DNA of 64,000 bases from Marinobacter sediminum (GTDB lineage Bacteria > Pseudomonadota > Gammaproteobacteria > Pseudomonadales > Oleiphilaceae), in contig NZ_JAEMQH010000001.1 in assembly GCF_016820575.1 (NCBI RefSeq), positions 434,001-498,000 of the forward strand, read 5' to 3'. Both the position numbers and the translations under genes were made by a program. How positions within the stretch are numbered: position 1 is the first letter of the stretch; the number at the start of each line of letters is the position of its first letter. Positions 18,454-27,178 of the stretch are shown one piece after another. Under the pieces are notes generated by a model. The model was not told the origin of the DNA, ran no database searches, and saw nothing but the letters and a program-made list of their open reading frames with translations.

Positions 18454-19722
18454 TTAAGACGCCTCGTTAACCCCTTCCTGCATGATCTCGTCAATGCTTT
18501 CCGCCAGCAGAGCGGCGCCCTTTTTCAAATCGTCTTCGCTGGTCGTCAACGGCATCAGGCACTTGATAACCTCGTCGTTCGGACCACTGGTCTCAATGAT
18601 CAAGCCACGCTCGAAAGCACGCTTGGTGATCGGACCGGTCACGTCAGCATTCTTTGCTTCGATGCCGCGCATCAGACCACGGCCTTTCATTTTGAACTGG
18701 CCGGGATACTTGTCGCAAATCGCCTGCAAGGCATCACCCAACACCTTGGTCTTGGCCTTCACCTCATTGGCGAATTCATCGTCTTTCCAGTAGGTCTCAA
18801 CCGCGGTACGGGCGGTGATGAACGCCATGTTGTTACCACGGAAAGTACCGTTGTGCTCGCCCGGATCCCAAACGTCCAGCTCCGGCTTGAACAGCACCAG
18901 CGCCATCGGCAGCCCGTAGCCACTCAGGGACTTGGAAACCGTCACGATATCCGGCTTGATGCCCGCAAATTCGAAGCTGAAGAATTCACCGGTACGGCCG
19001 TTACCTGCCTGGATGTCATCCACAATCAGCAGGATGTCGTGCTTCTTGCACAAATCCGACAGGCCTTTCAGCCATTCGGCGCGGCAGGCATTCAAACCGC
19101 CCTCACCTTGAACCGCTTCAACAATCACGGCTGCCGGCAGCTCAAAACCGGACGAGCCGTCGGAGAGCAGCTTGTCCATGATCGCCAGACTATCAACGTC
19201 GTCCCCCAGGTAGCCGTCGTAGAACATGAAATCGACGTTACCCAGCGGGGTGCCAACGCCACCACGGTGATGCTTGTTGCCCGTGGTCGCAACCGCGCCC
19301 ATGGTCACCCCGTGGAAGCCGTTGGTGAACGAGATGATACCGTTCCGGCCTTTCACTTTCCGGGCCAGCTTGAGCGCGGCTTCGACACAGTTGGTGCCGG
19401 TCGGGCCGGTGAACTGCATCTTGTAGTCCAGACCACGGGGATCAAGGATGTGCTTCTTGTACGACTCAATGAAGTCGTGCTTGGCCGTGGTAAACATGTC
19501 CAGGCCCTGGCTGACGCCGTCTGCCTCAATGTACTCCAGCAGTGCCTTCTTCAGGATGTCGTTGTTGTGCCCGTAGTTCAGGGAACCGGCACCCGCGAGG
19601 AAGTCCAGGTACTCCTTGCCATCTTCGGTGTACAGGTGCGCATTCTTCGCACGGTTAAAAATCACCGGGAAAGCACGGCTATATACGCGTACTTCTGACT
19701 CAGTGGACTTAAAAATTTCCAT
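18454..19722 (-). CDS. ectB: L-2,4-diaminobutyrate transaminase
   Basis: EctB converts aspartate-semialdehyde plus glutamate to 2,4-diaminobutyrate, the first committed step of ectoine synthesis. The 422-aa PLP enzyme has the family start [16 protein letters not shown], the [10 protein letters not shown] block, GFHG, the [11 protein letters not shown] stretch and the PLP lysine at K264 in VSKSLSGYG. It follows ectA after an unusually long 211-bp gap and precedes ask. Confidence 0.97.
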   Translation of the reverse strand: MEIFKSTESEVRVYSRAFPVIFNRAKNAHLYTEDGKEYLDFLAGAGSLNYGHNNDILKKALLEYIEADGVSQGLDMFTTAKHDFIESYKKHILDPRGLDYKMQFTGPTGTNCVEAALKLARKVKGRNGIISFTNGFHGVTMGAVATTGNKHHRGGVGTPLGNVDFMFYDGYLGDDVDSLAIMDKLLSDGSSGFELPAAVIVEAVQGEGGLNACRAEWLKGLSDLCKKHDILLIVDDIQAGNGRTGEFFSFEFAGIKPDIVTVSKSLSGYGLPMALVLFKPELDVWDPGEHNGTFRGNNMAFITARTAVETYWKDDEFANEVKAKTKVLGDALQAICDKYPGQFKMKGRGLMRGIEAKNADVTGPITKRAFERGLIIETSGPNDEVIKCLMPLTTSEDDLKKGAALLAESIDEIMQEGVNEAS

Positions 19723-19901
19723 TATTTTCGCCTCTTAGCATGTCAGGTTCGAGGTAAATGCGCGGGGGGCCGGATAGCAGTGCATCAAACAGTGAAGTGC
19801 TGATCGCAAAAAAGCCCGCCGTGCGTTGGTTAAAGCCTAATGACAGACCTACCTCAGCGGTCTGCCAGCTTGTCCAAACACAGTCTCACAGTCGTTCACC
19901 A

Positions 19902-19915
19902 CCGGCCGCGGCCGG
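19902..19915. repeat. GC palindrome in the ectA-ectB spacer
   Basis: CCGGCCGCGGCCGG is a 14-bp perfect palindrome, extended imperfectly by CCAC/GTGG on the flanks, lying 20 nt after the ectA stop in the leftward direction. It could be an attenuating hairpin between ectA and ectB or the scar of a rearrangement; neither is proven. There is no T-run immediately beside it. Confidence 0.5.
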
Positions 19916-19933
19916 CGTGGGGGACCGGGGCTC

Positions 19934-20449
19934 TCAGACAGGCTTCGTGAAGGGCCCGATGCGCAGCAGGAATTCGGAATCGTGCTGCCCACCAAAGTGG
20001 GTCTCTTTCTCGAAGTGCTCGTGATAGGTGAGCTCAGCTCCCAGATCACGGGCGAATGAGCGGAACAGCGCCCACGAGGCCTCGTTGTCAGCGGTGATCG
20101 TCGTTTCCATGTGCGTCACAGCTTTGCACGCATCACGGCCAACGATTTCTTTCAGCATCCGCTTGGCCAGGCCTTGTCCACGACCTTTCTCGTGAACGGC
20201 CACCTGCCAGACAAACACGGTCTCGGGCTGTTGGGGAGGGATGTATCCGGAGATAAAGCCGACCAGATCGCCTTCCTTCTCCGCGGCCACGCCGGTTTCG
20301 GCAAAGTGGCTGCACTGCAAGAGGTTGCAGTAAATTGAATTGGGGTCCAGAGGCGGGCATTCAGCCACCAACTGGTGCAAACGGAAGCCATCATCCTTAA
20401 CAGGGGTGCGGAGGGTGATGGCGGTGGTATTCGATCCTTCAGATGTCAT
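19934..20449 (-). CDS. ectA: L-2,4-diaminobutyrate N-acetyltransferase
   Basis: EctA acetylates 2,4-diaminobutyrate at the gamma nitrogen using acetyl-CoA. The GNAT fold is evident: RLHQLVAECPPLDPNS N-terminal block, WQVAVHEKGRGQGLAKRML as the acetyl-CoA pyrophosphate-binding loop, and ETTITADNEASWALF. Length 171 aa is normal. It is the first gene of the leftward cluster, behind a good promoter. Confidence 0.96.
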   Translation of the reverse strand: MTSEGSNTTAITLRTPVKDDGFRLHQLVAECPPLDPNSIYCNLLQCSHFAETGVAAEKEGDLVGFISGYIPPQQPETVFVWQVAVHEKGRGQGLAKRMLKEIVGRDACKAVTHMETTITADNEASWALFRSFARDLGAELTYHEHFEKETHFGGQHDSEFLLRIGPFTKPV

Positions 20450-20484
20450 AGCGTGATCTTTTTGTCTTAAAAAGTTAGTGCAGA

Positions 20485-20512
20485 ATTATATAGACCACAA
20501 AATATATATCAA
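20485..20512 (-). promoter_or_regulatory. Sigma-70-type promoter of ectA
   Basis: Read leftward, TTGATA (20507-20512), a 16-bp spacer and TATAAT (20485-20490) lie about 35 nt upstream of the ectA start, in a strongly AT-rich stretch that contrasts with the surrounding DNA. Ectoine promoters in other bacteria are osmotically induced and may combine sigma-70 and stress sigma recognition; that regulation is not visible here. Confidence 0.65.
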
Positions 20513-20599
20513 GTCAGCGATACGCTGCGCCCACCCGTGGCCCCCGAGTTCATCCATTCAGAATAGCCCGGTTTATCGCTTTCGCCAGTGACAAATTGG

Positions 20600-21550
20600 T
20601 TAGAGAACAGAACCAAAAACCGCCTGCTCCGGTGCCAGGGACGTGCCCTGAGCGATGCGGGATCGATAGGACAGAGCGGCATCTGAACCAGCCGGCCATA
20701 AGCTATCAAACTGCGGCAACCAGGCCTTGAGATCGAACGCCACGGGCACCAGGGAAATCCGGATATTGCCCTGGTCATGGCCGGCAACAGCGTTATCTGC
20801 AGAGGCTTCGGTGCTGATTCGGGTAATCAGGCCGCGGGCATCAGCGTGCAGATTACCCATACCTGCTGACCCATTATTAACCACCGTTCGCGCCCGTTCA
20901 CCGACCCACCCCGACCACAGCACCGGCAGGCAGGTATGGGTGCAGGCAATGACATCCGCATCCGTGGCCTGGAACCAGGCCTGAACCGCAGACTCGTTAC
21001 CAGCGCAGAAAGCCTCATGGGCCAACCCCCAGCCGGCCAGGGAGTCCGGGTCACCATGCACAACCAGAATCTTTAGTCCTCCAAACATCAGGCACAAATA
21101 GCGGGGCTGGCGCGCAAGTTCTCCCTGGAGCTCGGGATGGCGGGCGGCGATACCCTGAAGCCGGGTCATGATCCGGTTCGAGCGCTCCACCACACCCTGA
21201 TCAACAAAGTCCGGGTAGGCGCAGCCACACCCGGCCTCCGCGCTGGGGTTGGCCAGCTCGAACTCGACATTACCCAGGCTGACGGTGTGCCGGAGCACCC
21301 GCCGGTTAATGTCCTGGAACAGCTCATCACTGGCGTTGAACCAGTTGAAATCGCCGTTGAACACCAGCCGCACCCGGCGCCCGGCCTGCTCCTCGGCCTG
21401 GGCCATACGCTCAATCTCGGTCAAGGCATAGGGATTGCCGTACAGACCACCGATGATGTAGACCACGTCTTCCGACACCGGCACGGGCTCAGCACACAAC
21501 TGCGCGGCTTGGTACCGGTACGCCAACGGACAACTTCGACCTTCGGTCAT
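20600..21550 (-). CDS. Metallophosphatase-like protein with a degenerate first metal motif
   Basis: A 316-aa protein of calcineurin-like fold. Recognisable motifs in order: IIGGLYGNPYAL where an active enzyme has GDIHGN, FNGDFNWFN (GD motif), LGNVEFEL (GN motif), VVHGDP, and THTCLP with NNGSAGM. The Asp and His of the first motif are replaced, so one metal site should be weakened or altered. The gene starts nine bases after the symporter stop and is surely co-transcribed with it. Substrate unknown; it may act on whatever the symporter imports. Several Cys (CGCAYPDF) are unusual for the fold. Confidence 0.7.
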   Translation of the reverse strand: MTEGRSCPLAYRYQAAQLCAEPVPVSEDVVYIIGGLYGNPYALTEIERMAQAEEQAGRRVRLVFNGDFNWFNASDELFQDINRRVLRHTVSLGNVEFELANPSAEAGCGCAYPDFVDQGVVERSNRIMTRLQGIAARHPELQGELARQPRYLCLMFGGLKILVVHGDPDSLAGWGLAHEAFCAGNESAVQAWFQATDADVIACTHTCLPVLWSGWVGERARTVVNNGSAGMGNLHADARGLITRISTEASADNAVAGHDQGNIRISLVPVAFDLKAWLPQFDSLWPAGSDAALSYRSRIAQGTSLAPEQAVFGSVL

Positions 21551-21559
21551 AATGCGGCC

Positions 21560-22963
21560 TCAGGCCTCCCCGGCCGCCAGCGAGCGACCAGCCAGCCGTC
21601 GCAAAGCCAGCGGCAGGAAAAAGCCAGCGGAGCAGATCAGGAAGCCATAGGCGTTGACACCCAGCAGCATGGCGTACTTGCCCGCGCCAATAGCCCAGCT
21701 GGCCGGAATCAGGCCCACCGCCAGCAACACTCCAAGCGTCAGCCCGGTCCAGAAGCTTAGGTGAAAACTCCACGGCGACCATTGGGTAAAGCCGTAGAAC
21801 AGGAACACCGGACCCAGCCCCATCACCATGGTGCCGGAGATGGTTGTGGCCTTGAGGATATCGGTGCCGGCGAACATCGGCAGGTTACCGGCAAAGGCGA
21901 AAATCACCATCACCACCGCGCCAACCCGGATACTGGGCAACCGATCCTTGGCCCGACGCGCCAGACGCGGCAGGTCCACCGCCAGCGATTTGGCCAACGA
22001 GGTAAAGGTGGAATCCAGCGTCGAGCCCGCCGAAGTCATCATCACCACACTCATGAAGAACAACGCCGCCAGACCCAGTGACTGACCCACCGCGGCCGGG
22101 GCATTGCCCATGGCGTCGATGCCGTTCAGACGGGCGTGCACGCCCACCAGACTGAAAATAAAGACGGCAACAAAGCCCAGCAGACCCGCCACCACAAAAC
22201 TCTTCAGCATGGTCTTTTCCTTGTTCACAAAGCCCCGGTCGGTCAGGACCGGATCATGGAACGGATAGCTGAACATCTGCAGCAGTGCGACCAACAACAG
22301 GTCAAAACCGGCATCCAGCCTGAACTCGCCGTTGCTGAGCAGGGCACTGGTGTCGTTGGCAGGAACAATCAGGAACAACACGGCCCCGACAAAGAACACG
22401 AACACCACGGCCTGAATCACATCGGTGAAGATCGACGACCGCAACCCGCCCTTCAGGCTGTAGGCCAGGGTGAAGATAGTGAACAGCATGGCCGAGACGT
22501 AGTACTCCCATTGCCCCGGAAGCCCAAAGTAACCACCCACCACGGCGGTATTACTCCAGACTTCGTTGTACAACCGGATCAGAATAGCTGCGGCAAAGGC
22601 CAGTGATGCCAGCCGCCCGAACCGTGAGGTCAGAAAATCCTGCAGCGAACGGGCTCCGGTCTGGGTCCGAATCAGATAGATGATGTAACCGGCCACCGGA
22701 ATCGACAGCCAGTAACTGGCATAGGCCAGCCCCCCGGTCACCCCGTAGGCAGCACCCAGGTTGGCGGCGTTGGTCACCGACTTGGCGAAAATCCAACTGA
22801 TGAAGATACTGGCGGTCAGTGACCACTGACCAACCGGATTACCCTGATCATCGGCGCCCTTGTAAAATGAATTAGCGTTCTTGCTCTTGGGCGACAGCAC
22901 ATACATCACGATGCCGTACACCACCAGAAAACCCCAAAACAGGGCACCCTCAAAAGTCGTCAT
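21560..22963 (-). CDS. Sodium:solute symporter (SSS family)
   Basis: The 467-aa membrane protein has about 13 hydrophobic helices and the SSS-family pattern, including WSLTASIFISWIFAKS in helix 2, YSLKGGLRSSIFTDVIQ in the middle (typical of PutP-like carriers) and MTSAGSTLDSTFTSLAK at the Na+-binding region. The solute cannot be told from sequence; the PutP-like label proline symporter would be a guess. It is followed at nine bases by the metallophosphatase, suggesting uptake and processing of a shared compound. Confidence 0.85.
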   Translation of the reverse strand: MTTFEGALFWGFLVVYGIVMYVLSPKSKNANSFYKGADDQGNPVGQWSLTASIFISWIFAKSVTNAANLGAAYGVTGGLAYASYWLSIPVAGYIIYLIRTQTGARSLQDFLTSRFGRLASLAFAAAILIRLYNEVWSNTAVVGGYFGLPGQWEYYVSAMLFTIFTLAYSLKGGLRSSIFTDVIQAVVFVFFVGAVLFLIVPANDTSALLSNGEFRLDAGFDLLLVALLQMFSYPFHDPVLTDRGFVNKEKTMLKSFVVAGLLGFVAVFIFSLVGVHARLNGIDAMGNAPAAVGQSLGLAALFFMSVVMMTSAGSTLDSTFTSLAKSLAVDLPRLARRAKDRLPSIRVGAVVMVIFAFAGNLPMFAGTDILKATTISGTMVMGLGPVFLFYGFTQWSPWSFHLSFWTGLTLGVLLAVGLIPASWAIGAGKYAMLLGVNAYGFLICSAGFFLPLALRRLAGRSLAAGEA

Positions 22964-23004
22964 ATCTCATCGATCCACGTTTATTATTAGCGAAACGCAC
23001 CCGG

Positions 23005-23116
23005 TTGGGCGCGGCCTGTGGGGCGGGGACTTTTCTCCGCCAGGAAAAGGTGTCTGAGCGAAGCGAGTTCTTTTCCCAAGGAGAAAAGTCCCCGCCCCGC
23101 AGGCCGCCAATGCCCA
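23005..23116. repeat. Long imperfect palindrome (REP/MITE-like or large hairpin)
   Basis: Two arms of about 40-45 nt are almost reverse complements: GGCGGGGACTTTTCTCC at 23022-23038 matches GGAGAAAAGTCCCCGCC at 23080-23096, and GCGGCCTG / CAGGCCGC extend it outward. The centre contains TGAGCGAAGCGAG. It separates the radical SAM gene from the symporter gene. Such structures are typical of interspersed REP-type elements, but no second full copy is seen in this window. Confidence 0.65.
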
Positions 23117-23134
23117 ATTAACAGGCTGCGGTTG

Positions 23135-24103
23135 TCACCCGGGCGCCGAACAACTCGCCCCAAACCGGTAACAGGAAAAGCACCGGTGATGCCGCAACAT
23201 AATCCGCTCATCCATGCTCTCGGCCAGGGTACCGCCCAAATCGTACTGCGGATCGTCATCCACCAGCGTGCAAGCATAAACCCGCACCTGATCCCCCTTC
23301 TTCACCAGCATCCGGGTATAGGTACACATGAAATGCGACCGAGCCTCTTTGGTCGGGTACTTCTCCATACAGGTCTCGGTGATTTCCGGACTGCCGTCCT
23401 CGGATCCTGGCGTACCGAGATCCGGAAACGCGGTAAAGGCCAGGTCTTCGGCGATGTTCCACTCCCGGAAGATGGCGCGGAACTCCGCCTCCACTTCCGC
23501 CGGGATCTCGTCCGGATCGGTCTGGCGAGCAATGGACACCTTGAAGCCCTGCTCCAGCAGCCAGTGGATACCCTCCAGCGCCTGATCAAAACTGCCATCG
23601 CCGCGATCCTTGTCGTGACGGGCCCGGCTGGGGAAATCGAGACTGACCCGGAAATGGATCGGGTAGGAATTATCCAGCAGCGGCAGCACCTGGTGCTTGC
23701 GTTTGAGCAGCGGCTCGGTGGCGTTGGTCAACACAAAACAGGGCCGGTGCTGGCTGGCGTAATCGAGAATATTGACGAAATCCCGGATCACGAACGGCTC
23801 GCCGCCGGTGAACGAAAACTGCTCCACGCCCATCTCCAGGGCTTCGTGGATAAACGGCGTCACATCGCTGAGCTTCATGCCCGGAATACGGCCATCGCCC
23901 GGGTGTGAGCCTTCCAGGCAGAACGGGCACGCCAGGTTGCAAGCAGTCCCGGTGTGAATCCACAGCTCCTTCAGGCGATCGGCATCAATGTAACCACGCG
24001 GATCACCGTTGCGGGTGTGGGTCCAGCTGTCCCGAGCTCTGGGTTCAAGCACTTCAACCGCCGGAATGCGCTTCCGGGCCGGCCGTGTTTCAGTCAGGGG
24101 CAT
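23135..24103 (-). CDS. Radical SAM protein with C-terminal auxiliary Cys cluster
   Basis: A 322-aa enzyme. The radical SAM [4Fe-4S] motif CxxxCxxC is C55-C59-C62 (CNLACPFC), followed by the SAM-contact FTGGEPF. The last 80 residues hold six or so further cysteines (FMCTY, YACTLVDDD, RCFSCYRFGASCS), as in SPASM/Twitch-type enzymes that carry a second Fe-S cluster. I do not recognise the substrate. ATG 24103 has GGAG five nt upstream and lies inside the end of the upstream fusion gene (14-nt overlap), so translation is coupled. It differs from ArsS, whose Cys region reads differently. Confidence 0.8.
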   Translation of the reverse strand: MPLTETRPARKRIPAVEVLEPRARDSWTHTRNGDPRGYIDADRLKELWIHTGTACNLACPFCLEGSHPGDGRIPGMKLSDVTPFIHEALEMGVEQFSFTGGEPFVIRDFVNILDYASQHRPCFVLTNATEPLLKRKHQVLPLLDNSYPIHFRVSLDFPSRARHDKDRGDGSFDQALEGIHWLLEQGFKVSIARQTDPDEIPAEVEAEFRAIFREWNIAEDLAFTAFPDLGTPGSEDGSPEITETCMEKYPTKEARSHFMCTYTRMLVKKGDQVRVYACTLVDDDPQYDLGGTLAESMDERIMLRHHRCFSCYRFGASCSAPG

Positions 24104-26282
24104 ATACGCTCCGAGATTCTTTGGTGTCTTTGCCACGGCGCCAGCCGTGCAGTTTTTCCAGTAGATTCAACACGCCCTGTGGCGCGTGGGCCCGCTTCCA
24201 TTCCCCGGCGGCAAACTTGGCCGACTCGTTCCAGGTGGGATAGGGATGGATAGTCCCGAGAATCTTGTTCAGTCCCAGACCATGCTTCATGGCCAGGGTA
24301 AATTCCGCCAGGATTTCACCGGCGTGGGTGCCGACCACCACGGCGCCCAGGATCTTGTCCTTGCCCGGCGGTGTGAGTACCTTGATAAAGCCATGATCGG
24401 CACTTTCGGCAATGGCGCGATCAAGGTCGTCCAGGCCATAGCGGGTCACCTCGTAGGCAACACCCTGCTCCTTGGCTTCGGCCTCACTCAGACCAACCCG
24501 GGCCACCTCCGGAGAGGTAAAGGTCACCCAGGGCATTACCCGGTAATCCACCTGGAACCGCTTGAACTGACCAAACAGCCCGTTCACTGCGGCGTACCAG
24601 GCCTGATGCGCGGCGGCGTGGGTGAACTGGTAGGGCCCGGCCACATCGCCGCAGGCAAACACGTTCGGGTAGCGCATGCTCATATCTTCTTCCACCGGCA
24701 CCGTACCGTTGGGCAGGGTTTCGACACCGATCTTGTCGAGCCCCAGATCCCGGGTATTGGCCGCACGACCCACAGCTACCAGCACCTGATCAAAGGCAAT
24801 ACGCACCCTCTCACCCTGATGCTCGCAGTAAACCACCTTCTCGCCGTCTTCGATGGCGAATTCCTTGGCCGCATGACCCAGGCGCACGTCGATACCATCT
24901 TGCTCAAACTGGCTTTTGATCAGCGCGGAAACGTCGCTGTCCTCTTTCATCAGCAGCCGGTCCGCCATCTCCACCTGAATTACCTGGCTACCGAGGCGGG
25001 CAAAGGCATGGGCCAGCTCCGAACCGATCGGTCCGCCGCCCAGCACCAGCAACCGTTCCGGCTGGGTTTCCAGGGACCAGAGGTTGTCGGAATTCAGCGG
25101 TTCCATCTCGGCCAGGCCGGGAATCGGCGGCATCGCCGGCTTGCCACCGGTGGCAACAACAATGCTACGCGCGGTAAGGCGTTCGGTATGGCTATCGCTG
25201 TGGGTAACTTCCAACTCCCAGGGAGATACGAAACTGGCGTGGCCCGAGATGCAGTCAACGCCAAGTTTCCGGTAACGCTCCGGCGAATCGTGAGGCTCGA
25301 CCTTGGCAATGACGTTTTGTACCCGGTCCATAATGGCCTTGAAGGAGCCTTTCACCGGCACCGCCTCCAGACCGTAGCGGTCAGCGTGGCGCAGCGTATC
25401 CGCGGCCTTGGCACTGCGAATCAGGGCCTTGGACGGCACGCAGCCAGTGTTCAGACAGTCACCGCCCATCTTGTGCTGCTCAATCAAAGCCACCTTGGCC
25501 TTCACGGCAGCCGCAATGTAGGCCGACACCAGGCCGGCGGAACCACCCCCGATCACCAGCAGGTTGTAATCGAACGAGTCCGGTTTCTGCCAGCCGGCAT
25601 ACACCCGGCGCCGGCGGATAAAGCCGACCACGAATTTGGCGATCAGCGGGAACAGCCCCAGCAAGGCAAAAGACAACAGCAGGTCGGCAGAGACAATGTC
25701 ACCGGTGGACTCAATCTGCGCCAGCTGGGTGCCCGCGTTTACATACACGAAGGTGCCCGGCAGCATGGCAGCCCAACTGACCAGCGCGTAGGTGCGCAGC
25801 TTCATGGCGGTCAGGCCCATGGCGATGTTGATGAGGAAAAACGGGAAGGCCGGCACCAGCCGCAAGGTAGCCAGGTAAAAGGCGCCGTCTTTTTCGATGC
25901 CCCGATCCATACGCGCCACCGTGCTGGCGTATTTCTTCCTCAGGGTGTCGCGGGCCAGGAAACGGGCCACCAGAAAGGCGATGGAGGCGCCGATGGTGGA
26001 GGCGACGGACACCGCCGCCAGGCCATAGACATTGCCAAAGAACGCACCGCCGGCGAGAGTCATGATGGTCGCGCCCGGCAACGAAAGCGCCGTGACCGCA
26101 ATGTAAATCACCATGTAACCACCGACGGCCATCCAGGCATGGTCAACAATCCAGGCGTCCAGGCTCTGCTGGTGAGCTTTCAGGGCATCAAGGGTCAGGT
26201 ATTCCTGGGCTCCGCTGCTCCAGAAGGCCACCACTATCACCACGATGGCCAGAATCATCAGCCACTTTTTCGCGTTCATCAC
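24090..26282 (-). CDS. Fusion of TVP38/TMEM64 (VTT) membrane domain with class I pyridine nucleotide-disulfide oxidoreductase
   Basis: Residues 1-230 form a VTT/DedA-like membrane domain with five or six helices (LSLPGATIMTLAGGAFFG is typical). Residues 240-705 are a flavin disulfide reductase like mercuric reductase or dihydrolipoamide dehydrogenase: FAD site VIGGGSAGL, redox pair CLNTGCVPSK, NAD site VLGGGPIGSELA, FACGDVAG, and a C-terminal HPYPTWNES in place of the usual HPT-SE. No N-terminal MerA metal-binding domain is present. The fusion tethers a cytoplasmic dithiol reductase to the membrane; substrate unknown. It begins the leftward block and overlaps the radical SAM start. Confidence 0.88.
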   Translation of the reverse strand: MMNAKKWLMILAIVVIVVAFWSSGAQEYLTLDALKAHQQSLDAWIVDHAWMAVGGYMVIYIAVTALSLPGATIMTLAGGAFFGNVYGLAAVSVASTIGASIAFLVARFLARDTLRKKYASTVARMDRGIEKDGAFYLATLRLVPAFPFFLINIAMGLTAMKLRTYALVSWAAMLPGTFVYVNAGTQLAQIESTGDIVSADLLLSFALLGLFPLIAKFVVGFIRRRRVYAGWQKPDSFDYNLLVIGGGSAGLVSAYIAAAVKAKVALIEQHKMGGDCLNTGCVPSKALIRSAKAADTLRHADRYGLEAVPVKGSFKAIMDRVQNVIAKVEPHDSPERYRKLGVDCISGHASFVSPWELEVTHSDSHTERLTARSIVVATGGKPAMPPIPGLAEMEPLNSDNLWSLETQPERLLVLGGGPIGSELAHAFARLGSQVIQVEMADRLLMKEDSDVSALIKSQFEQDGIDVRLGHAAKEFAIEDGEKVVYCEHQGERVRIAFDQVLVAVGRAANTRDLGLDKIGVETLPNGTVPVEEDMSMRYPNVFACGDVAGPYQFTHAAAHQAWYAAVNGLFGQFKRFQVDYRVMPWVTFTSPEVARVGLSEAEAKEQGVAYEVTRYGLDDLDRAIAESADHGFIKVLTPPGKDKILGAVVVGTHAGEILAEFTLAMKHGLGLNKILGTIHPYPTWNESAKFAAGEWKRAHAPQGVLNLLEKLHGWRRGKDTKESRSVYAPD

Positions 26283-26554
26283 ATCATCCTTTGCTAGACA
26301 TTGGTTACGTCATCGACCCTAAAGCGGAGCGGTTGTTACAGTTCTTGTGGAAAAAAGTTCCTGTACTGACATAAATCGCATCAGGTACAGAGTACGTGAG
26401 TCAGTAGCAGTAAAGGTCACAAATTAATAACAATCCCCTCAAAAATCTGGTTCCTGATCTAAGCTTGAGAACAAAAAACACGTTCAGACTAATTTCTGGG
26501 GAACCTGAGCAGCCCGGCGCTGACCAATGGCTGAACAACCATCAATCGGCAGAG

Positions 26555-27178
26555 ATGACCGTGAACGCGCATCCGAATCTTGATGAAAGCAGACTGGTTG
26601 AAGCCCTGAAGCGTGGCGAACAGGCCGCCTTTACCGAGGCCGTCTCAACCTACACCGCCGGCATGCTCGCGGTTGCACGCTACTATGTCGACCCCGCCAA
26701 CGCTGAAGAAATCGTGCAAGACTGCTGGGTGACGGTGATCGACGCCGTCCGCCGCTTCGAGGGCCGTTCAGGCCTGAAAACCTGGTTGCACCGAATTGTG
26801 GCCAATCGCTGCAAGAACCTGCTACGAACCAGCCACCGCGAGATCACCACCGACTTTACCGAACGCCTCGAGCCGGAATTGGAAAGCCGCTTCAAAACCT
26901 CCGGTCGCTGGGCCACGCCACCGAAGCTGCGATTCGATGAGTCCGCCGACGTCCTGCTGGAGAACGGCGCCTTGAGCGATTGCCTCGACAAACACCTGGG
27001 CCACCTGCCGGAAAATCAGCGTTCGGCCCTGATCCTGTACGAAGCGCACCAGCACAAGTCCGATGACGTCTGTAACATCCTCGATGTCAGTGCGTCTAAC
27101 CTGCGGGTTATGCTTCATCGGGCACGTCAGAAAATCTTTCTGATGGTGGAAACCTTTCAGGAGACCGGCGAATGCTAA
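26555..27178 (+). CDS. ECF (RpoE-like) RNA polymerase sigma factor
   Basis: A roughly 207-aa group IV sigma factor. Region 2 is visible as AEEIVQDCWVTVIDAVRRFEGRSGLKTWLHRIVANRC and region 4 as HLPENQRSALILYEAHQHKSDDVCNILDVSASNLRVMLHRAR. ATG 26555 is proposed; an in-frame TTG at 26465 would add 30 poorly conserved residues, and the true start is uncertain because neither has a strong ribosome site. Its end overlaps the anti-sigma gene, the usual arrangement for a sigma/anti-sigma switch. Confidence 0.88.
   Translation: MTVNAHPNLDESRLVEALKRGEQAAFTEAVSTYTAGMLAVARYYVDPANAEEIVQDCWVTVIDAVRRFEGRSGLKTWLHRIVANRCKNLLRTSHREITTDFTERLEPELESRFKTSGRWATPPKLRFDESADVLLENGALSDCLDKHLGHLPENQRSALILYEAHQHKSDDVCNILDVSASNLRVMLHRARQKIFLMVETFQETGEC

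Noticed and set aside
16935..19698. Long plus-strand open frames (about 511 and 452 codons)
   Set aside because: Antisense shadows of ask and ectB; no family motifs and no ribosome-binding sites.
19723..19933. Remnant of ectC in the ectA-ectB spacer
   Set aside because: No frame on either strand resembles ectoine synthase; and ectC normally follows ectB, not ectA.
23135..24103. Identification of the radical SAM protein as arsenosugar enzyme ArsS
   Set aside because: The VTT-reductase neighbour suggested it, but the Cys loop and C-terminal cluster differ from ArsS and no arsenic methyltransferase is present.
24186..26297. 703-codon open frame on the plus strand
   Set aside because: Exact antisense of the VTT-flavin reductase fusion, whose motifs are unambiguous; low-complexity His/Gln-rich translation typical of a GC-rich shadow frame.
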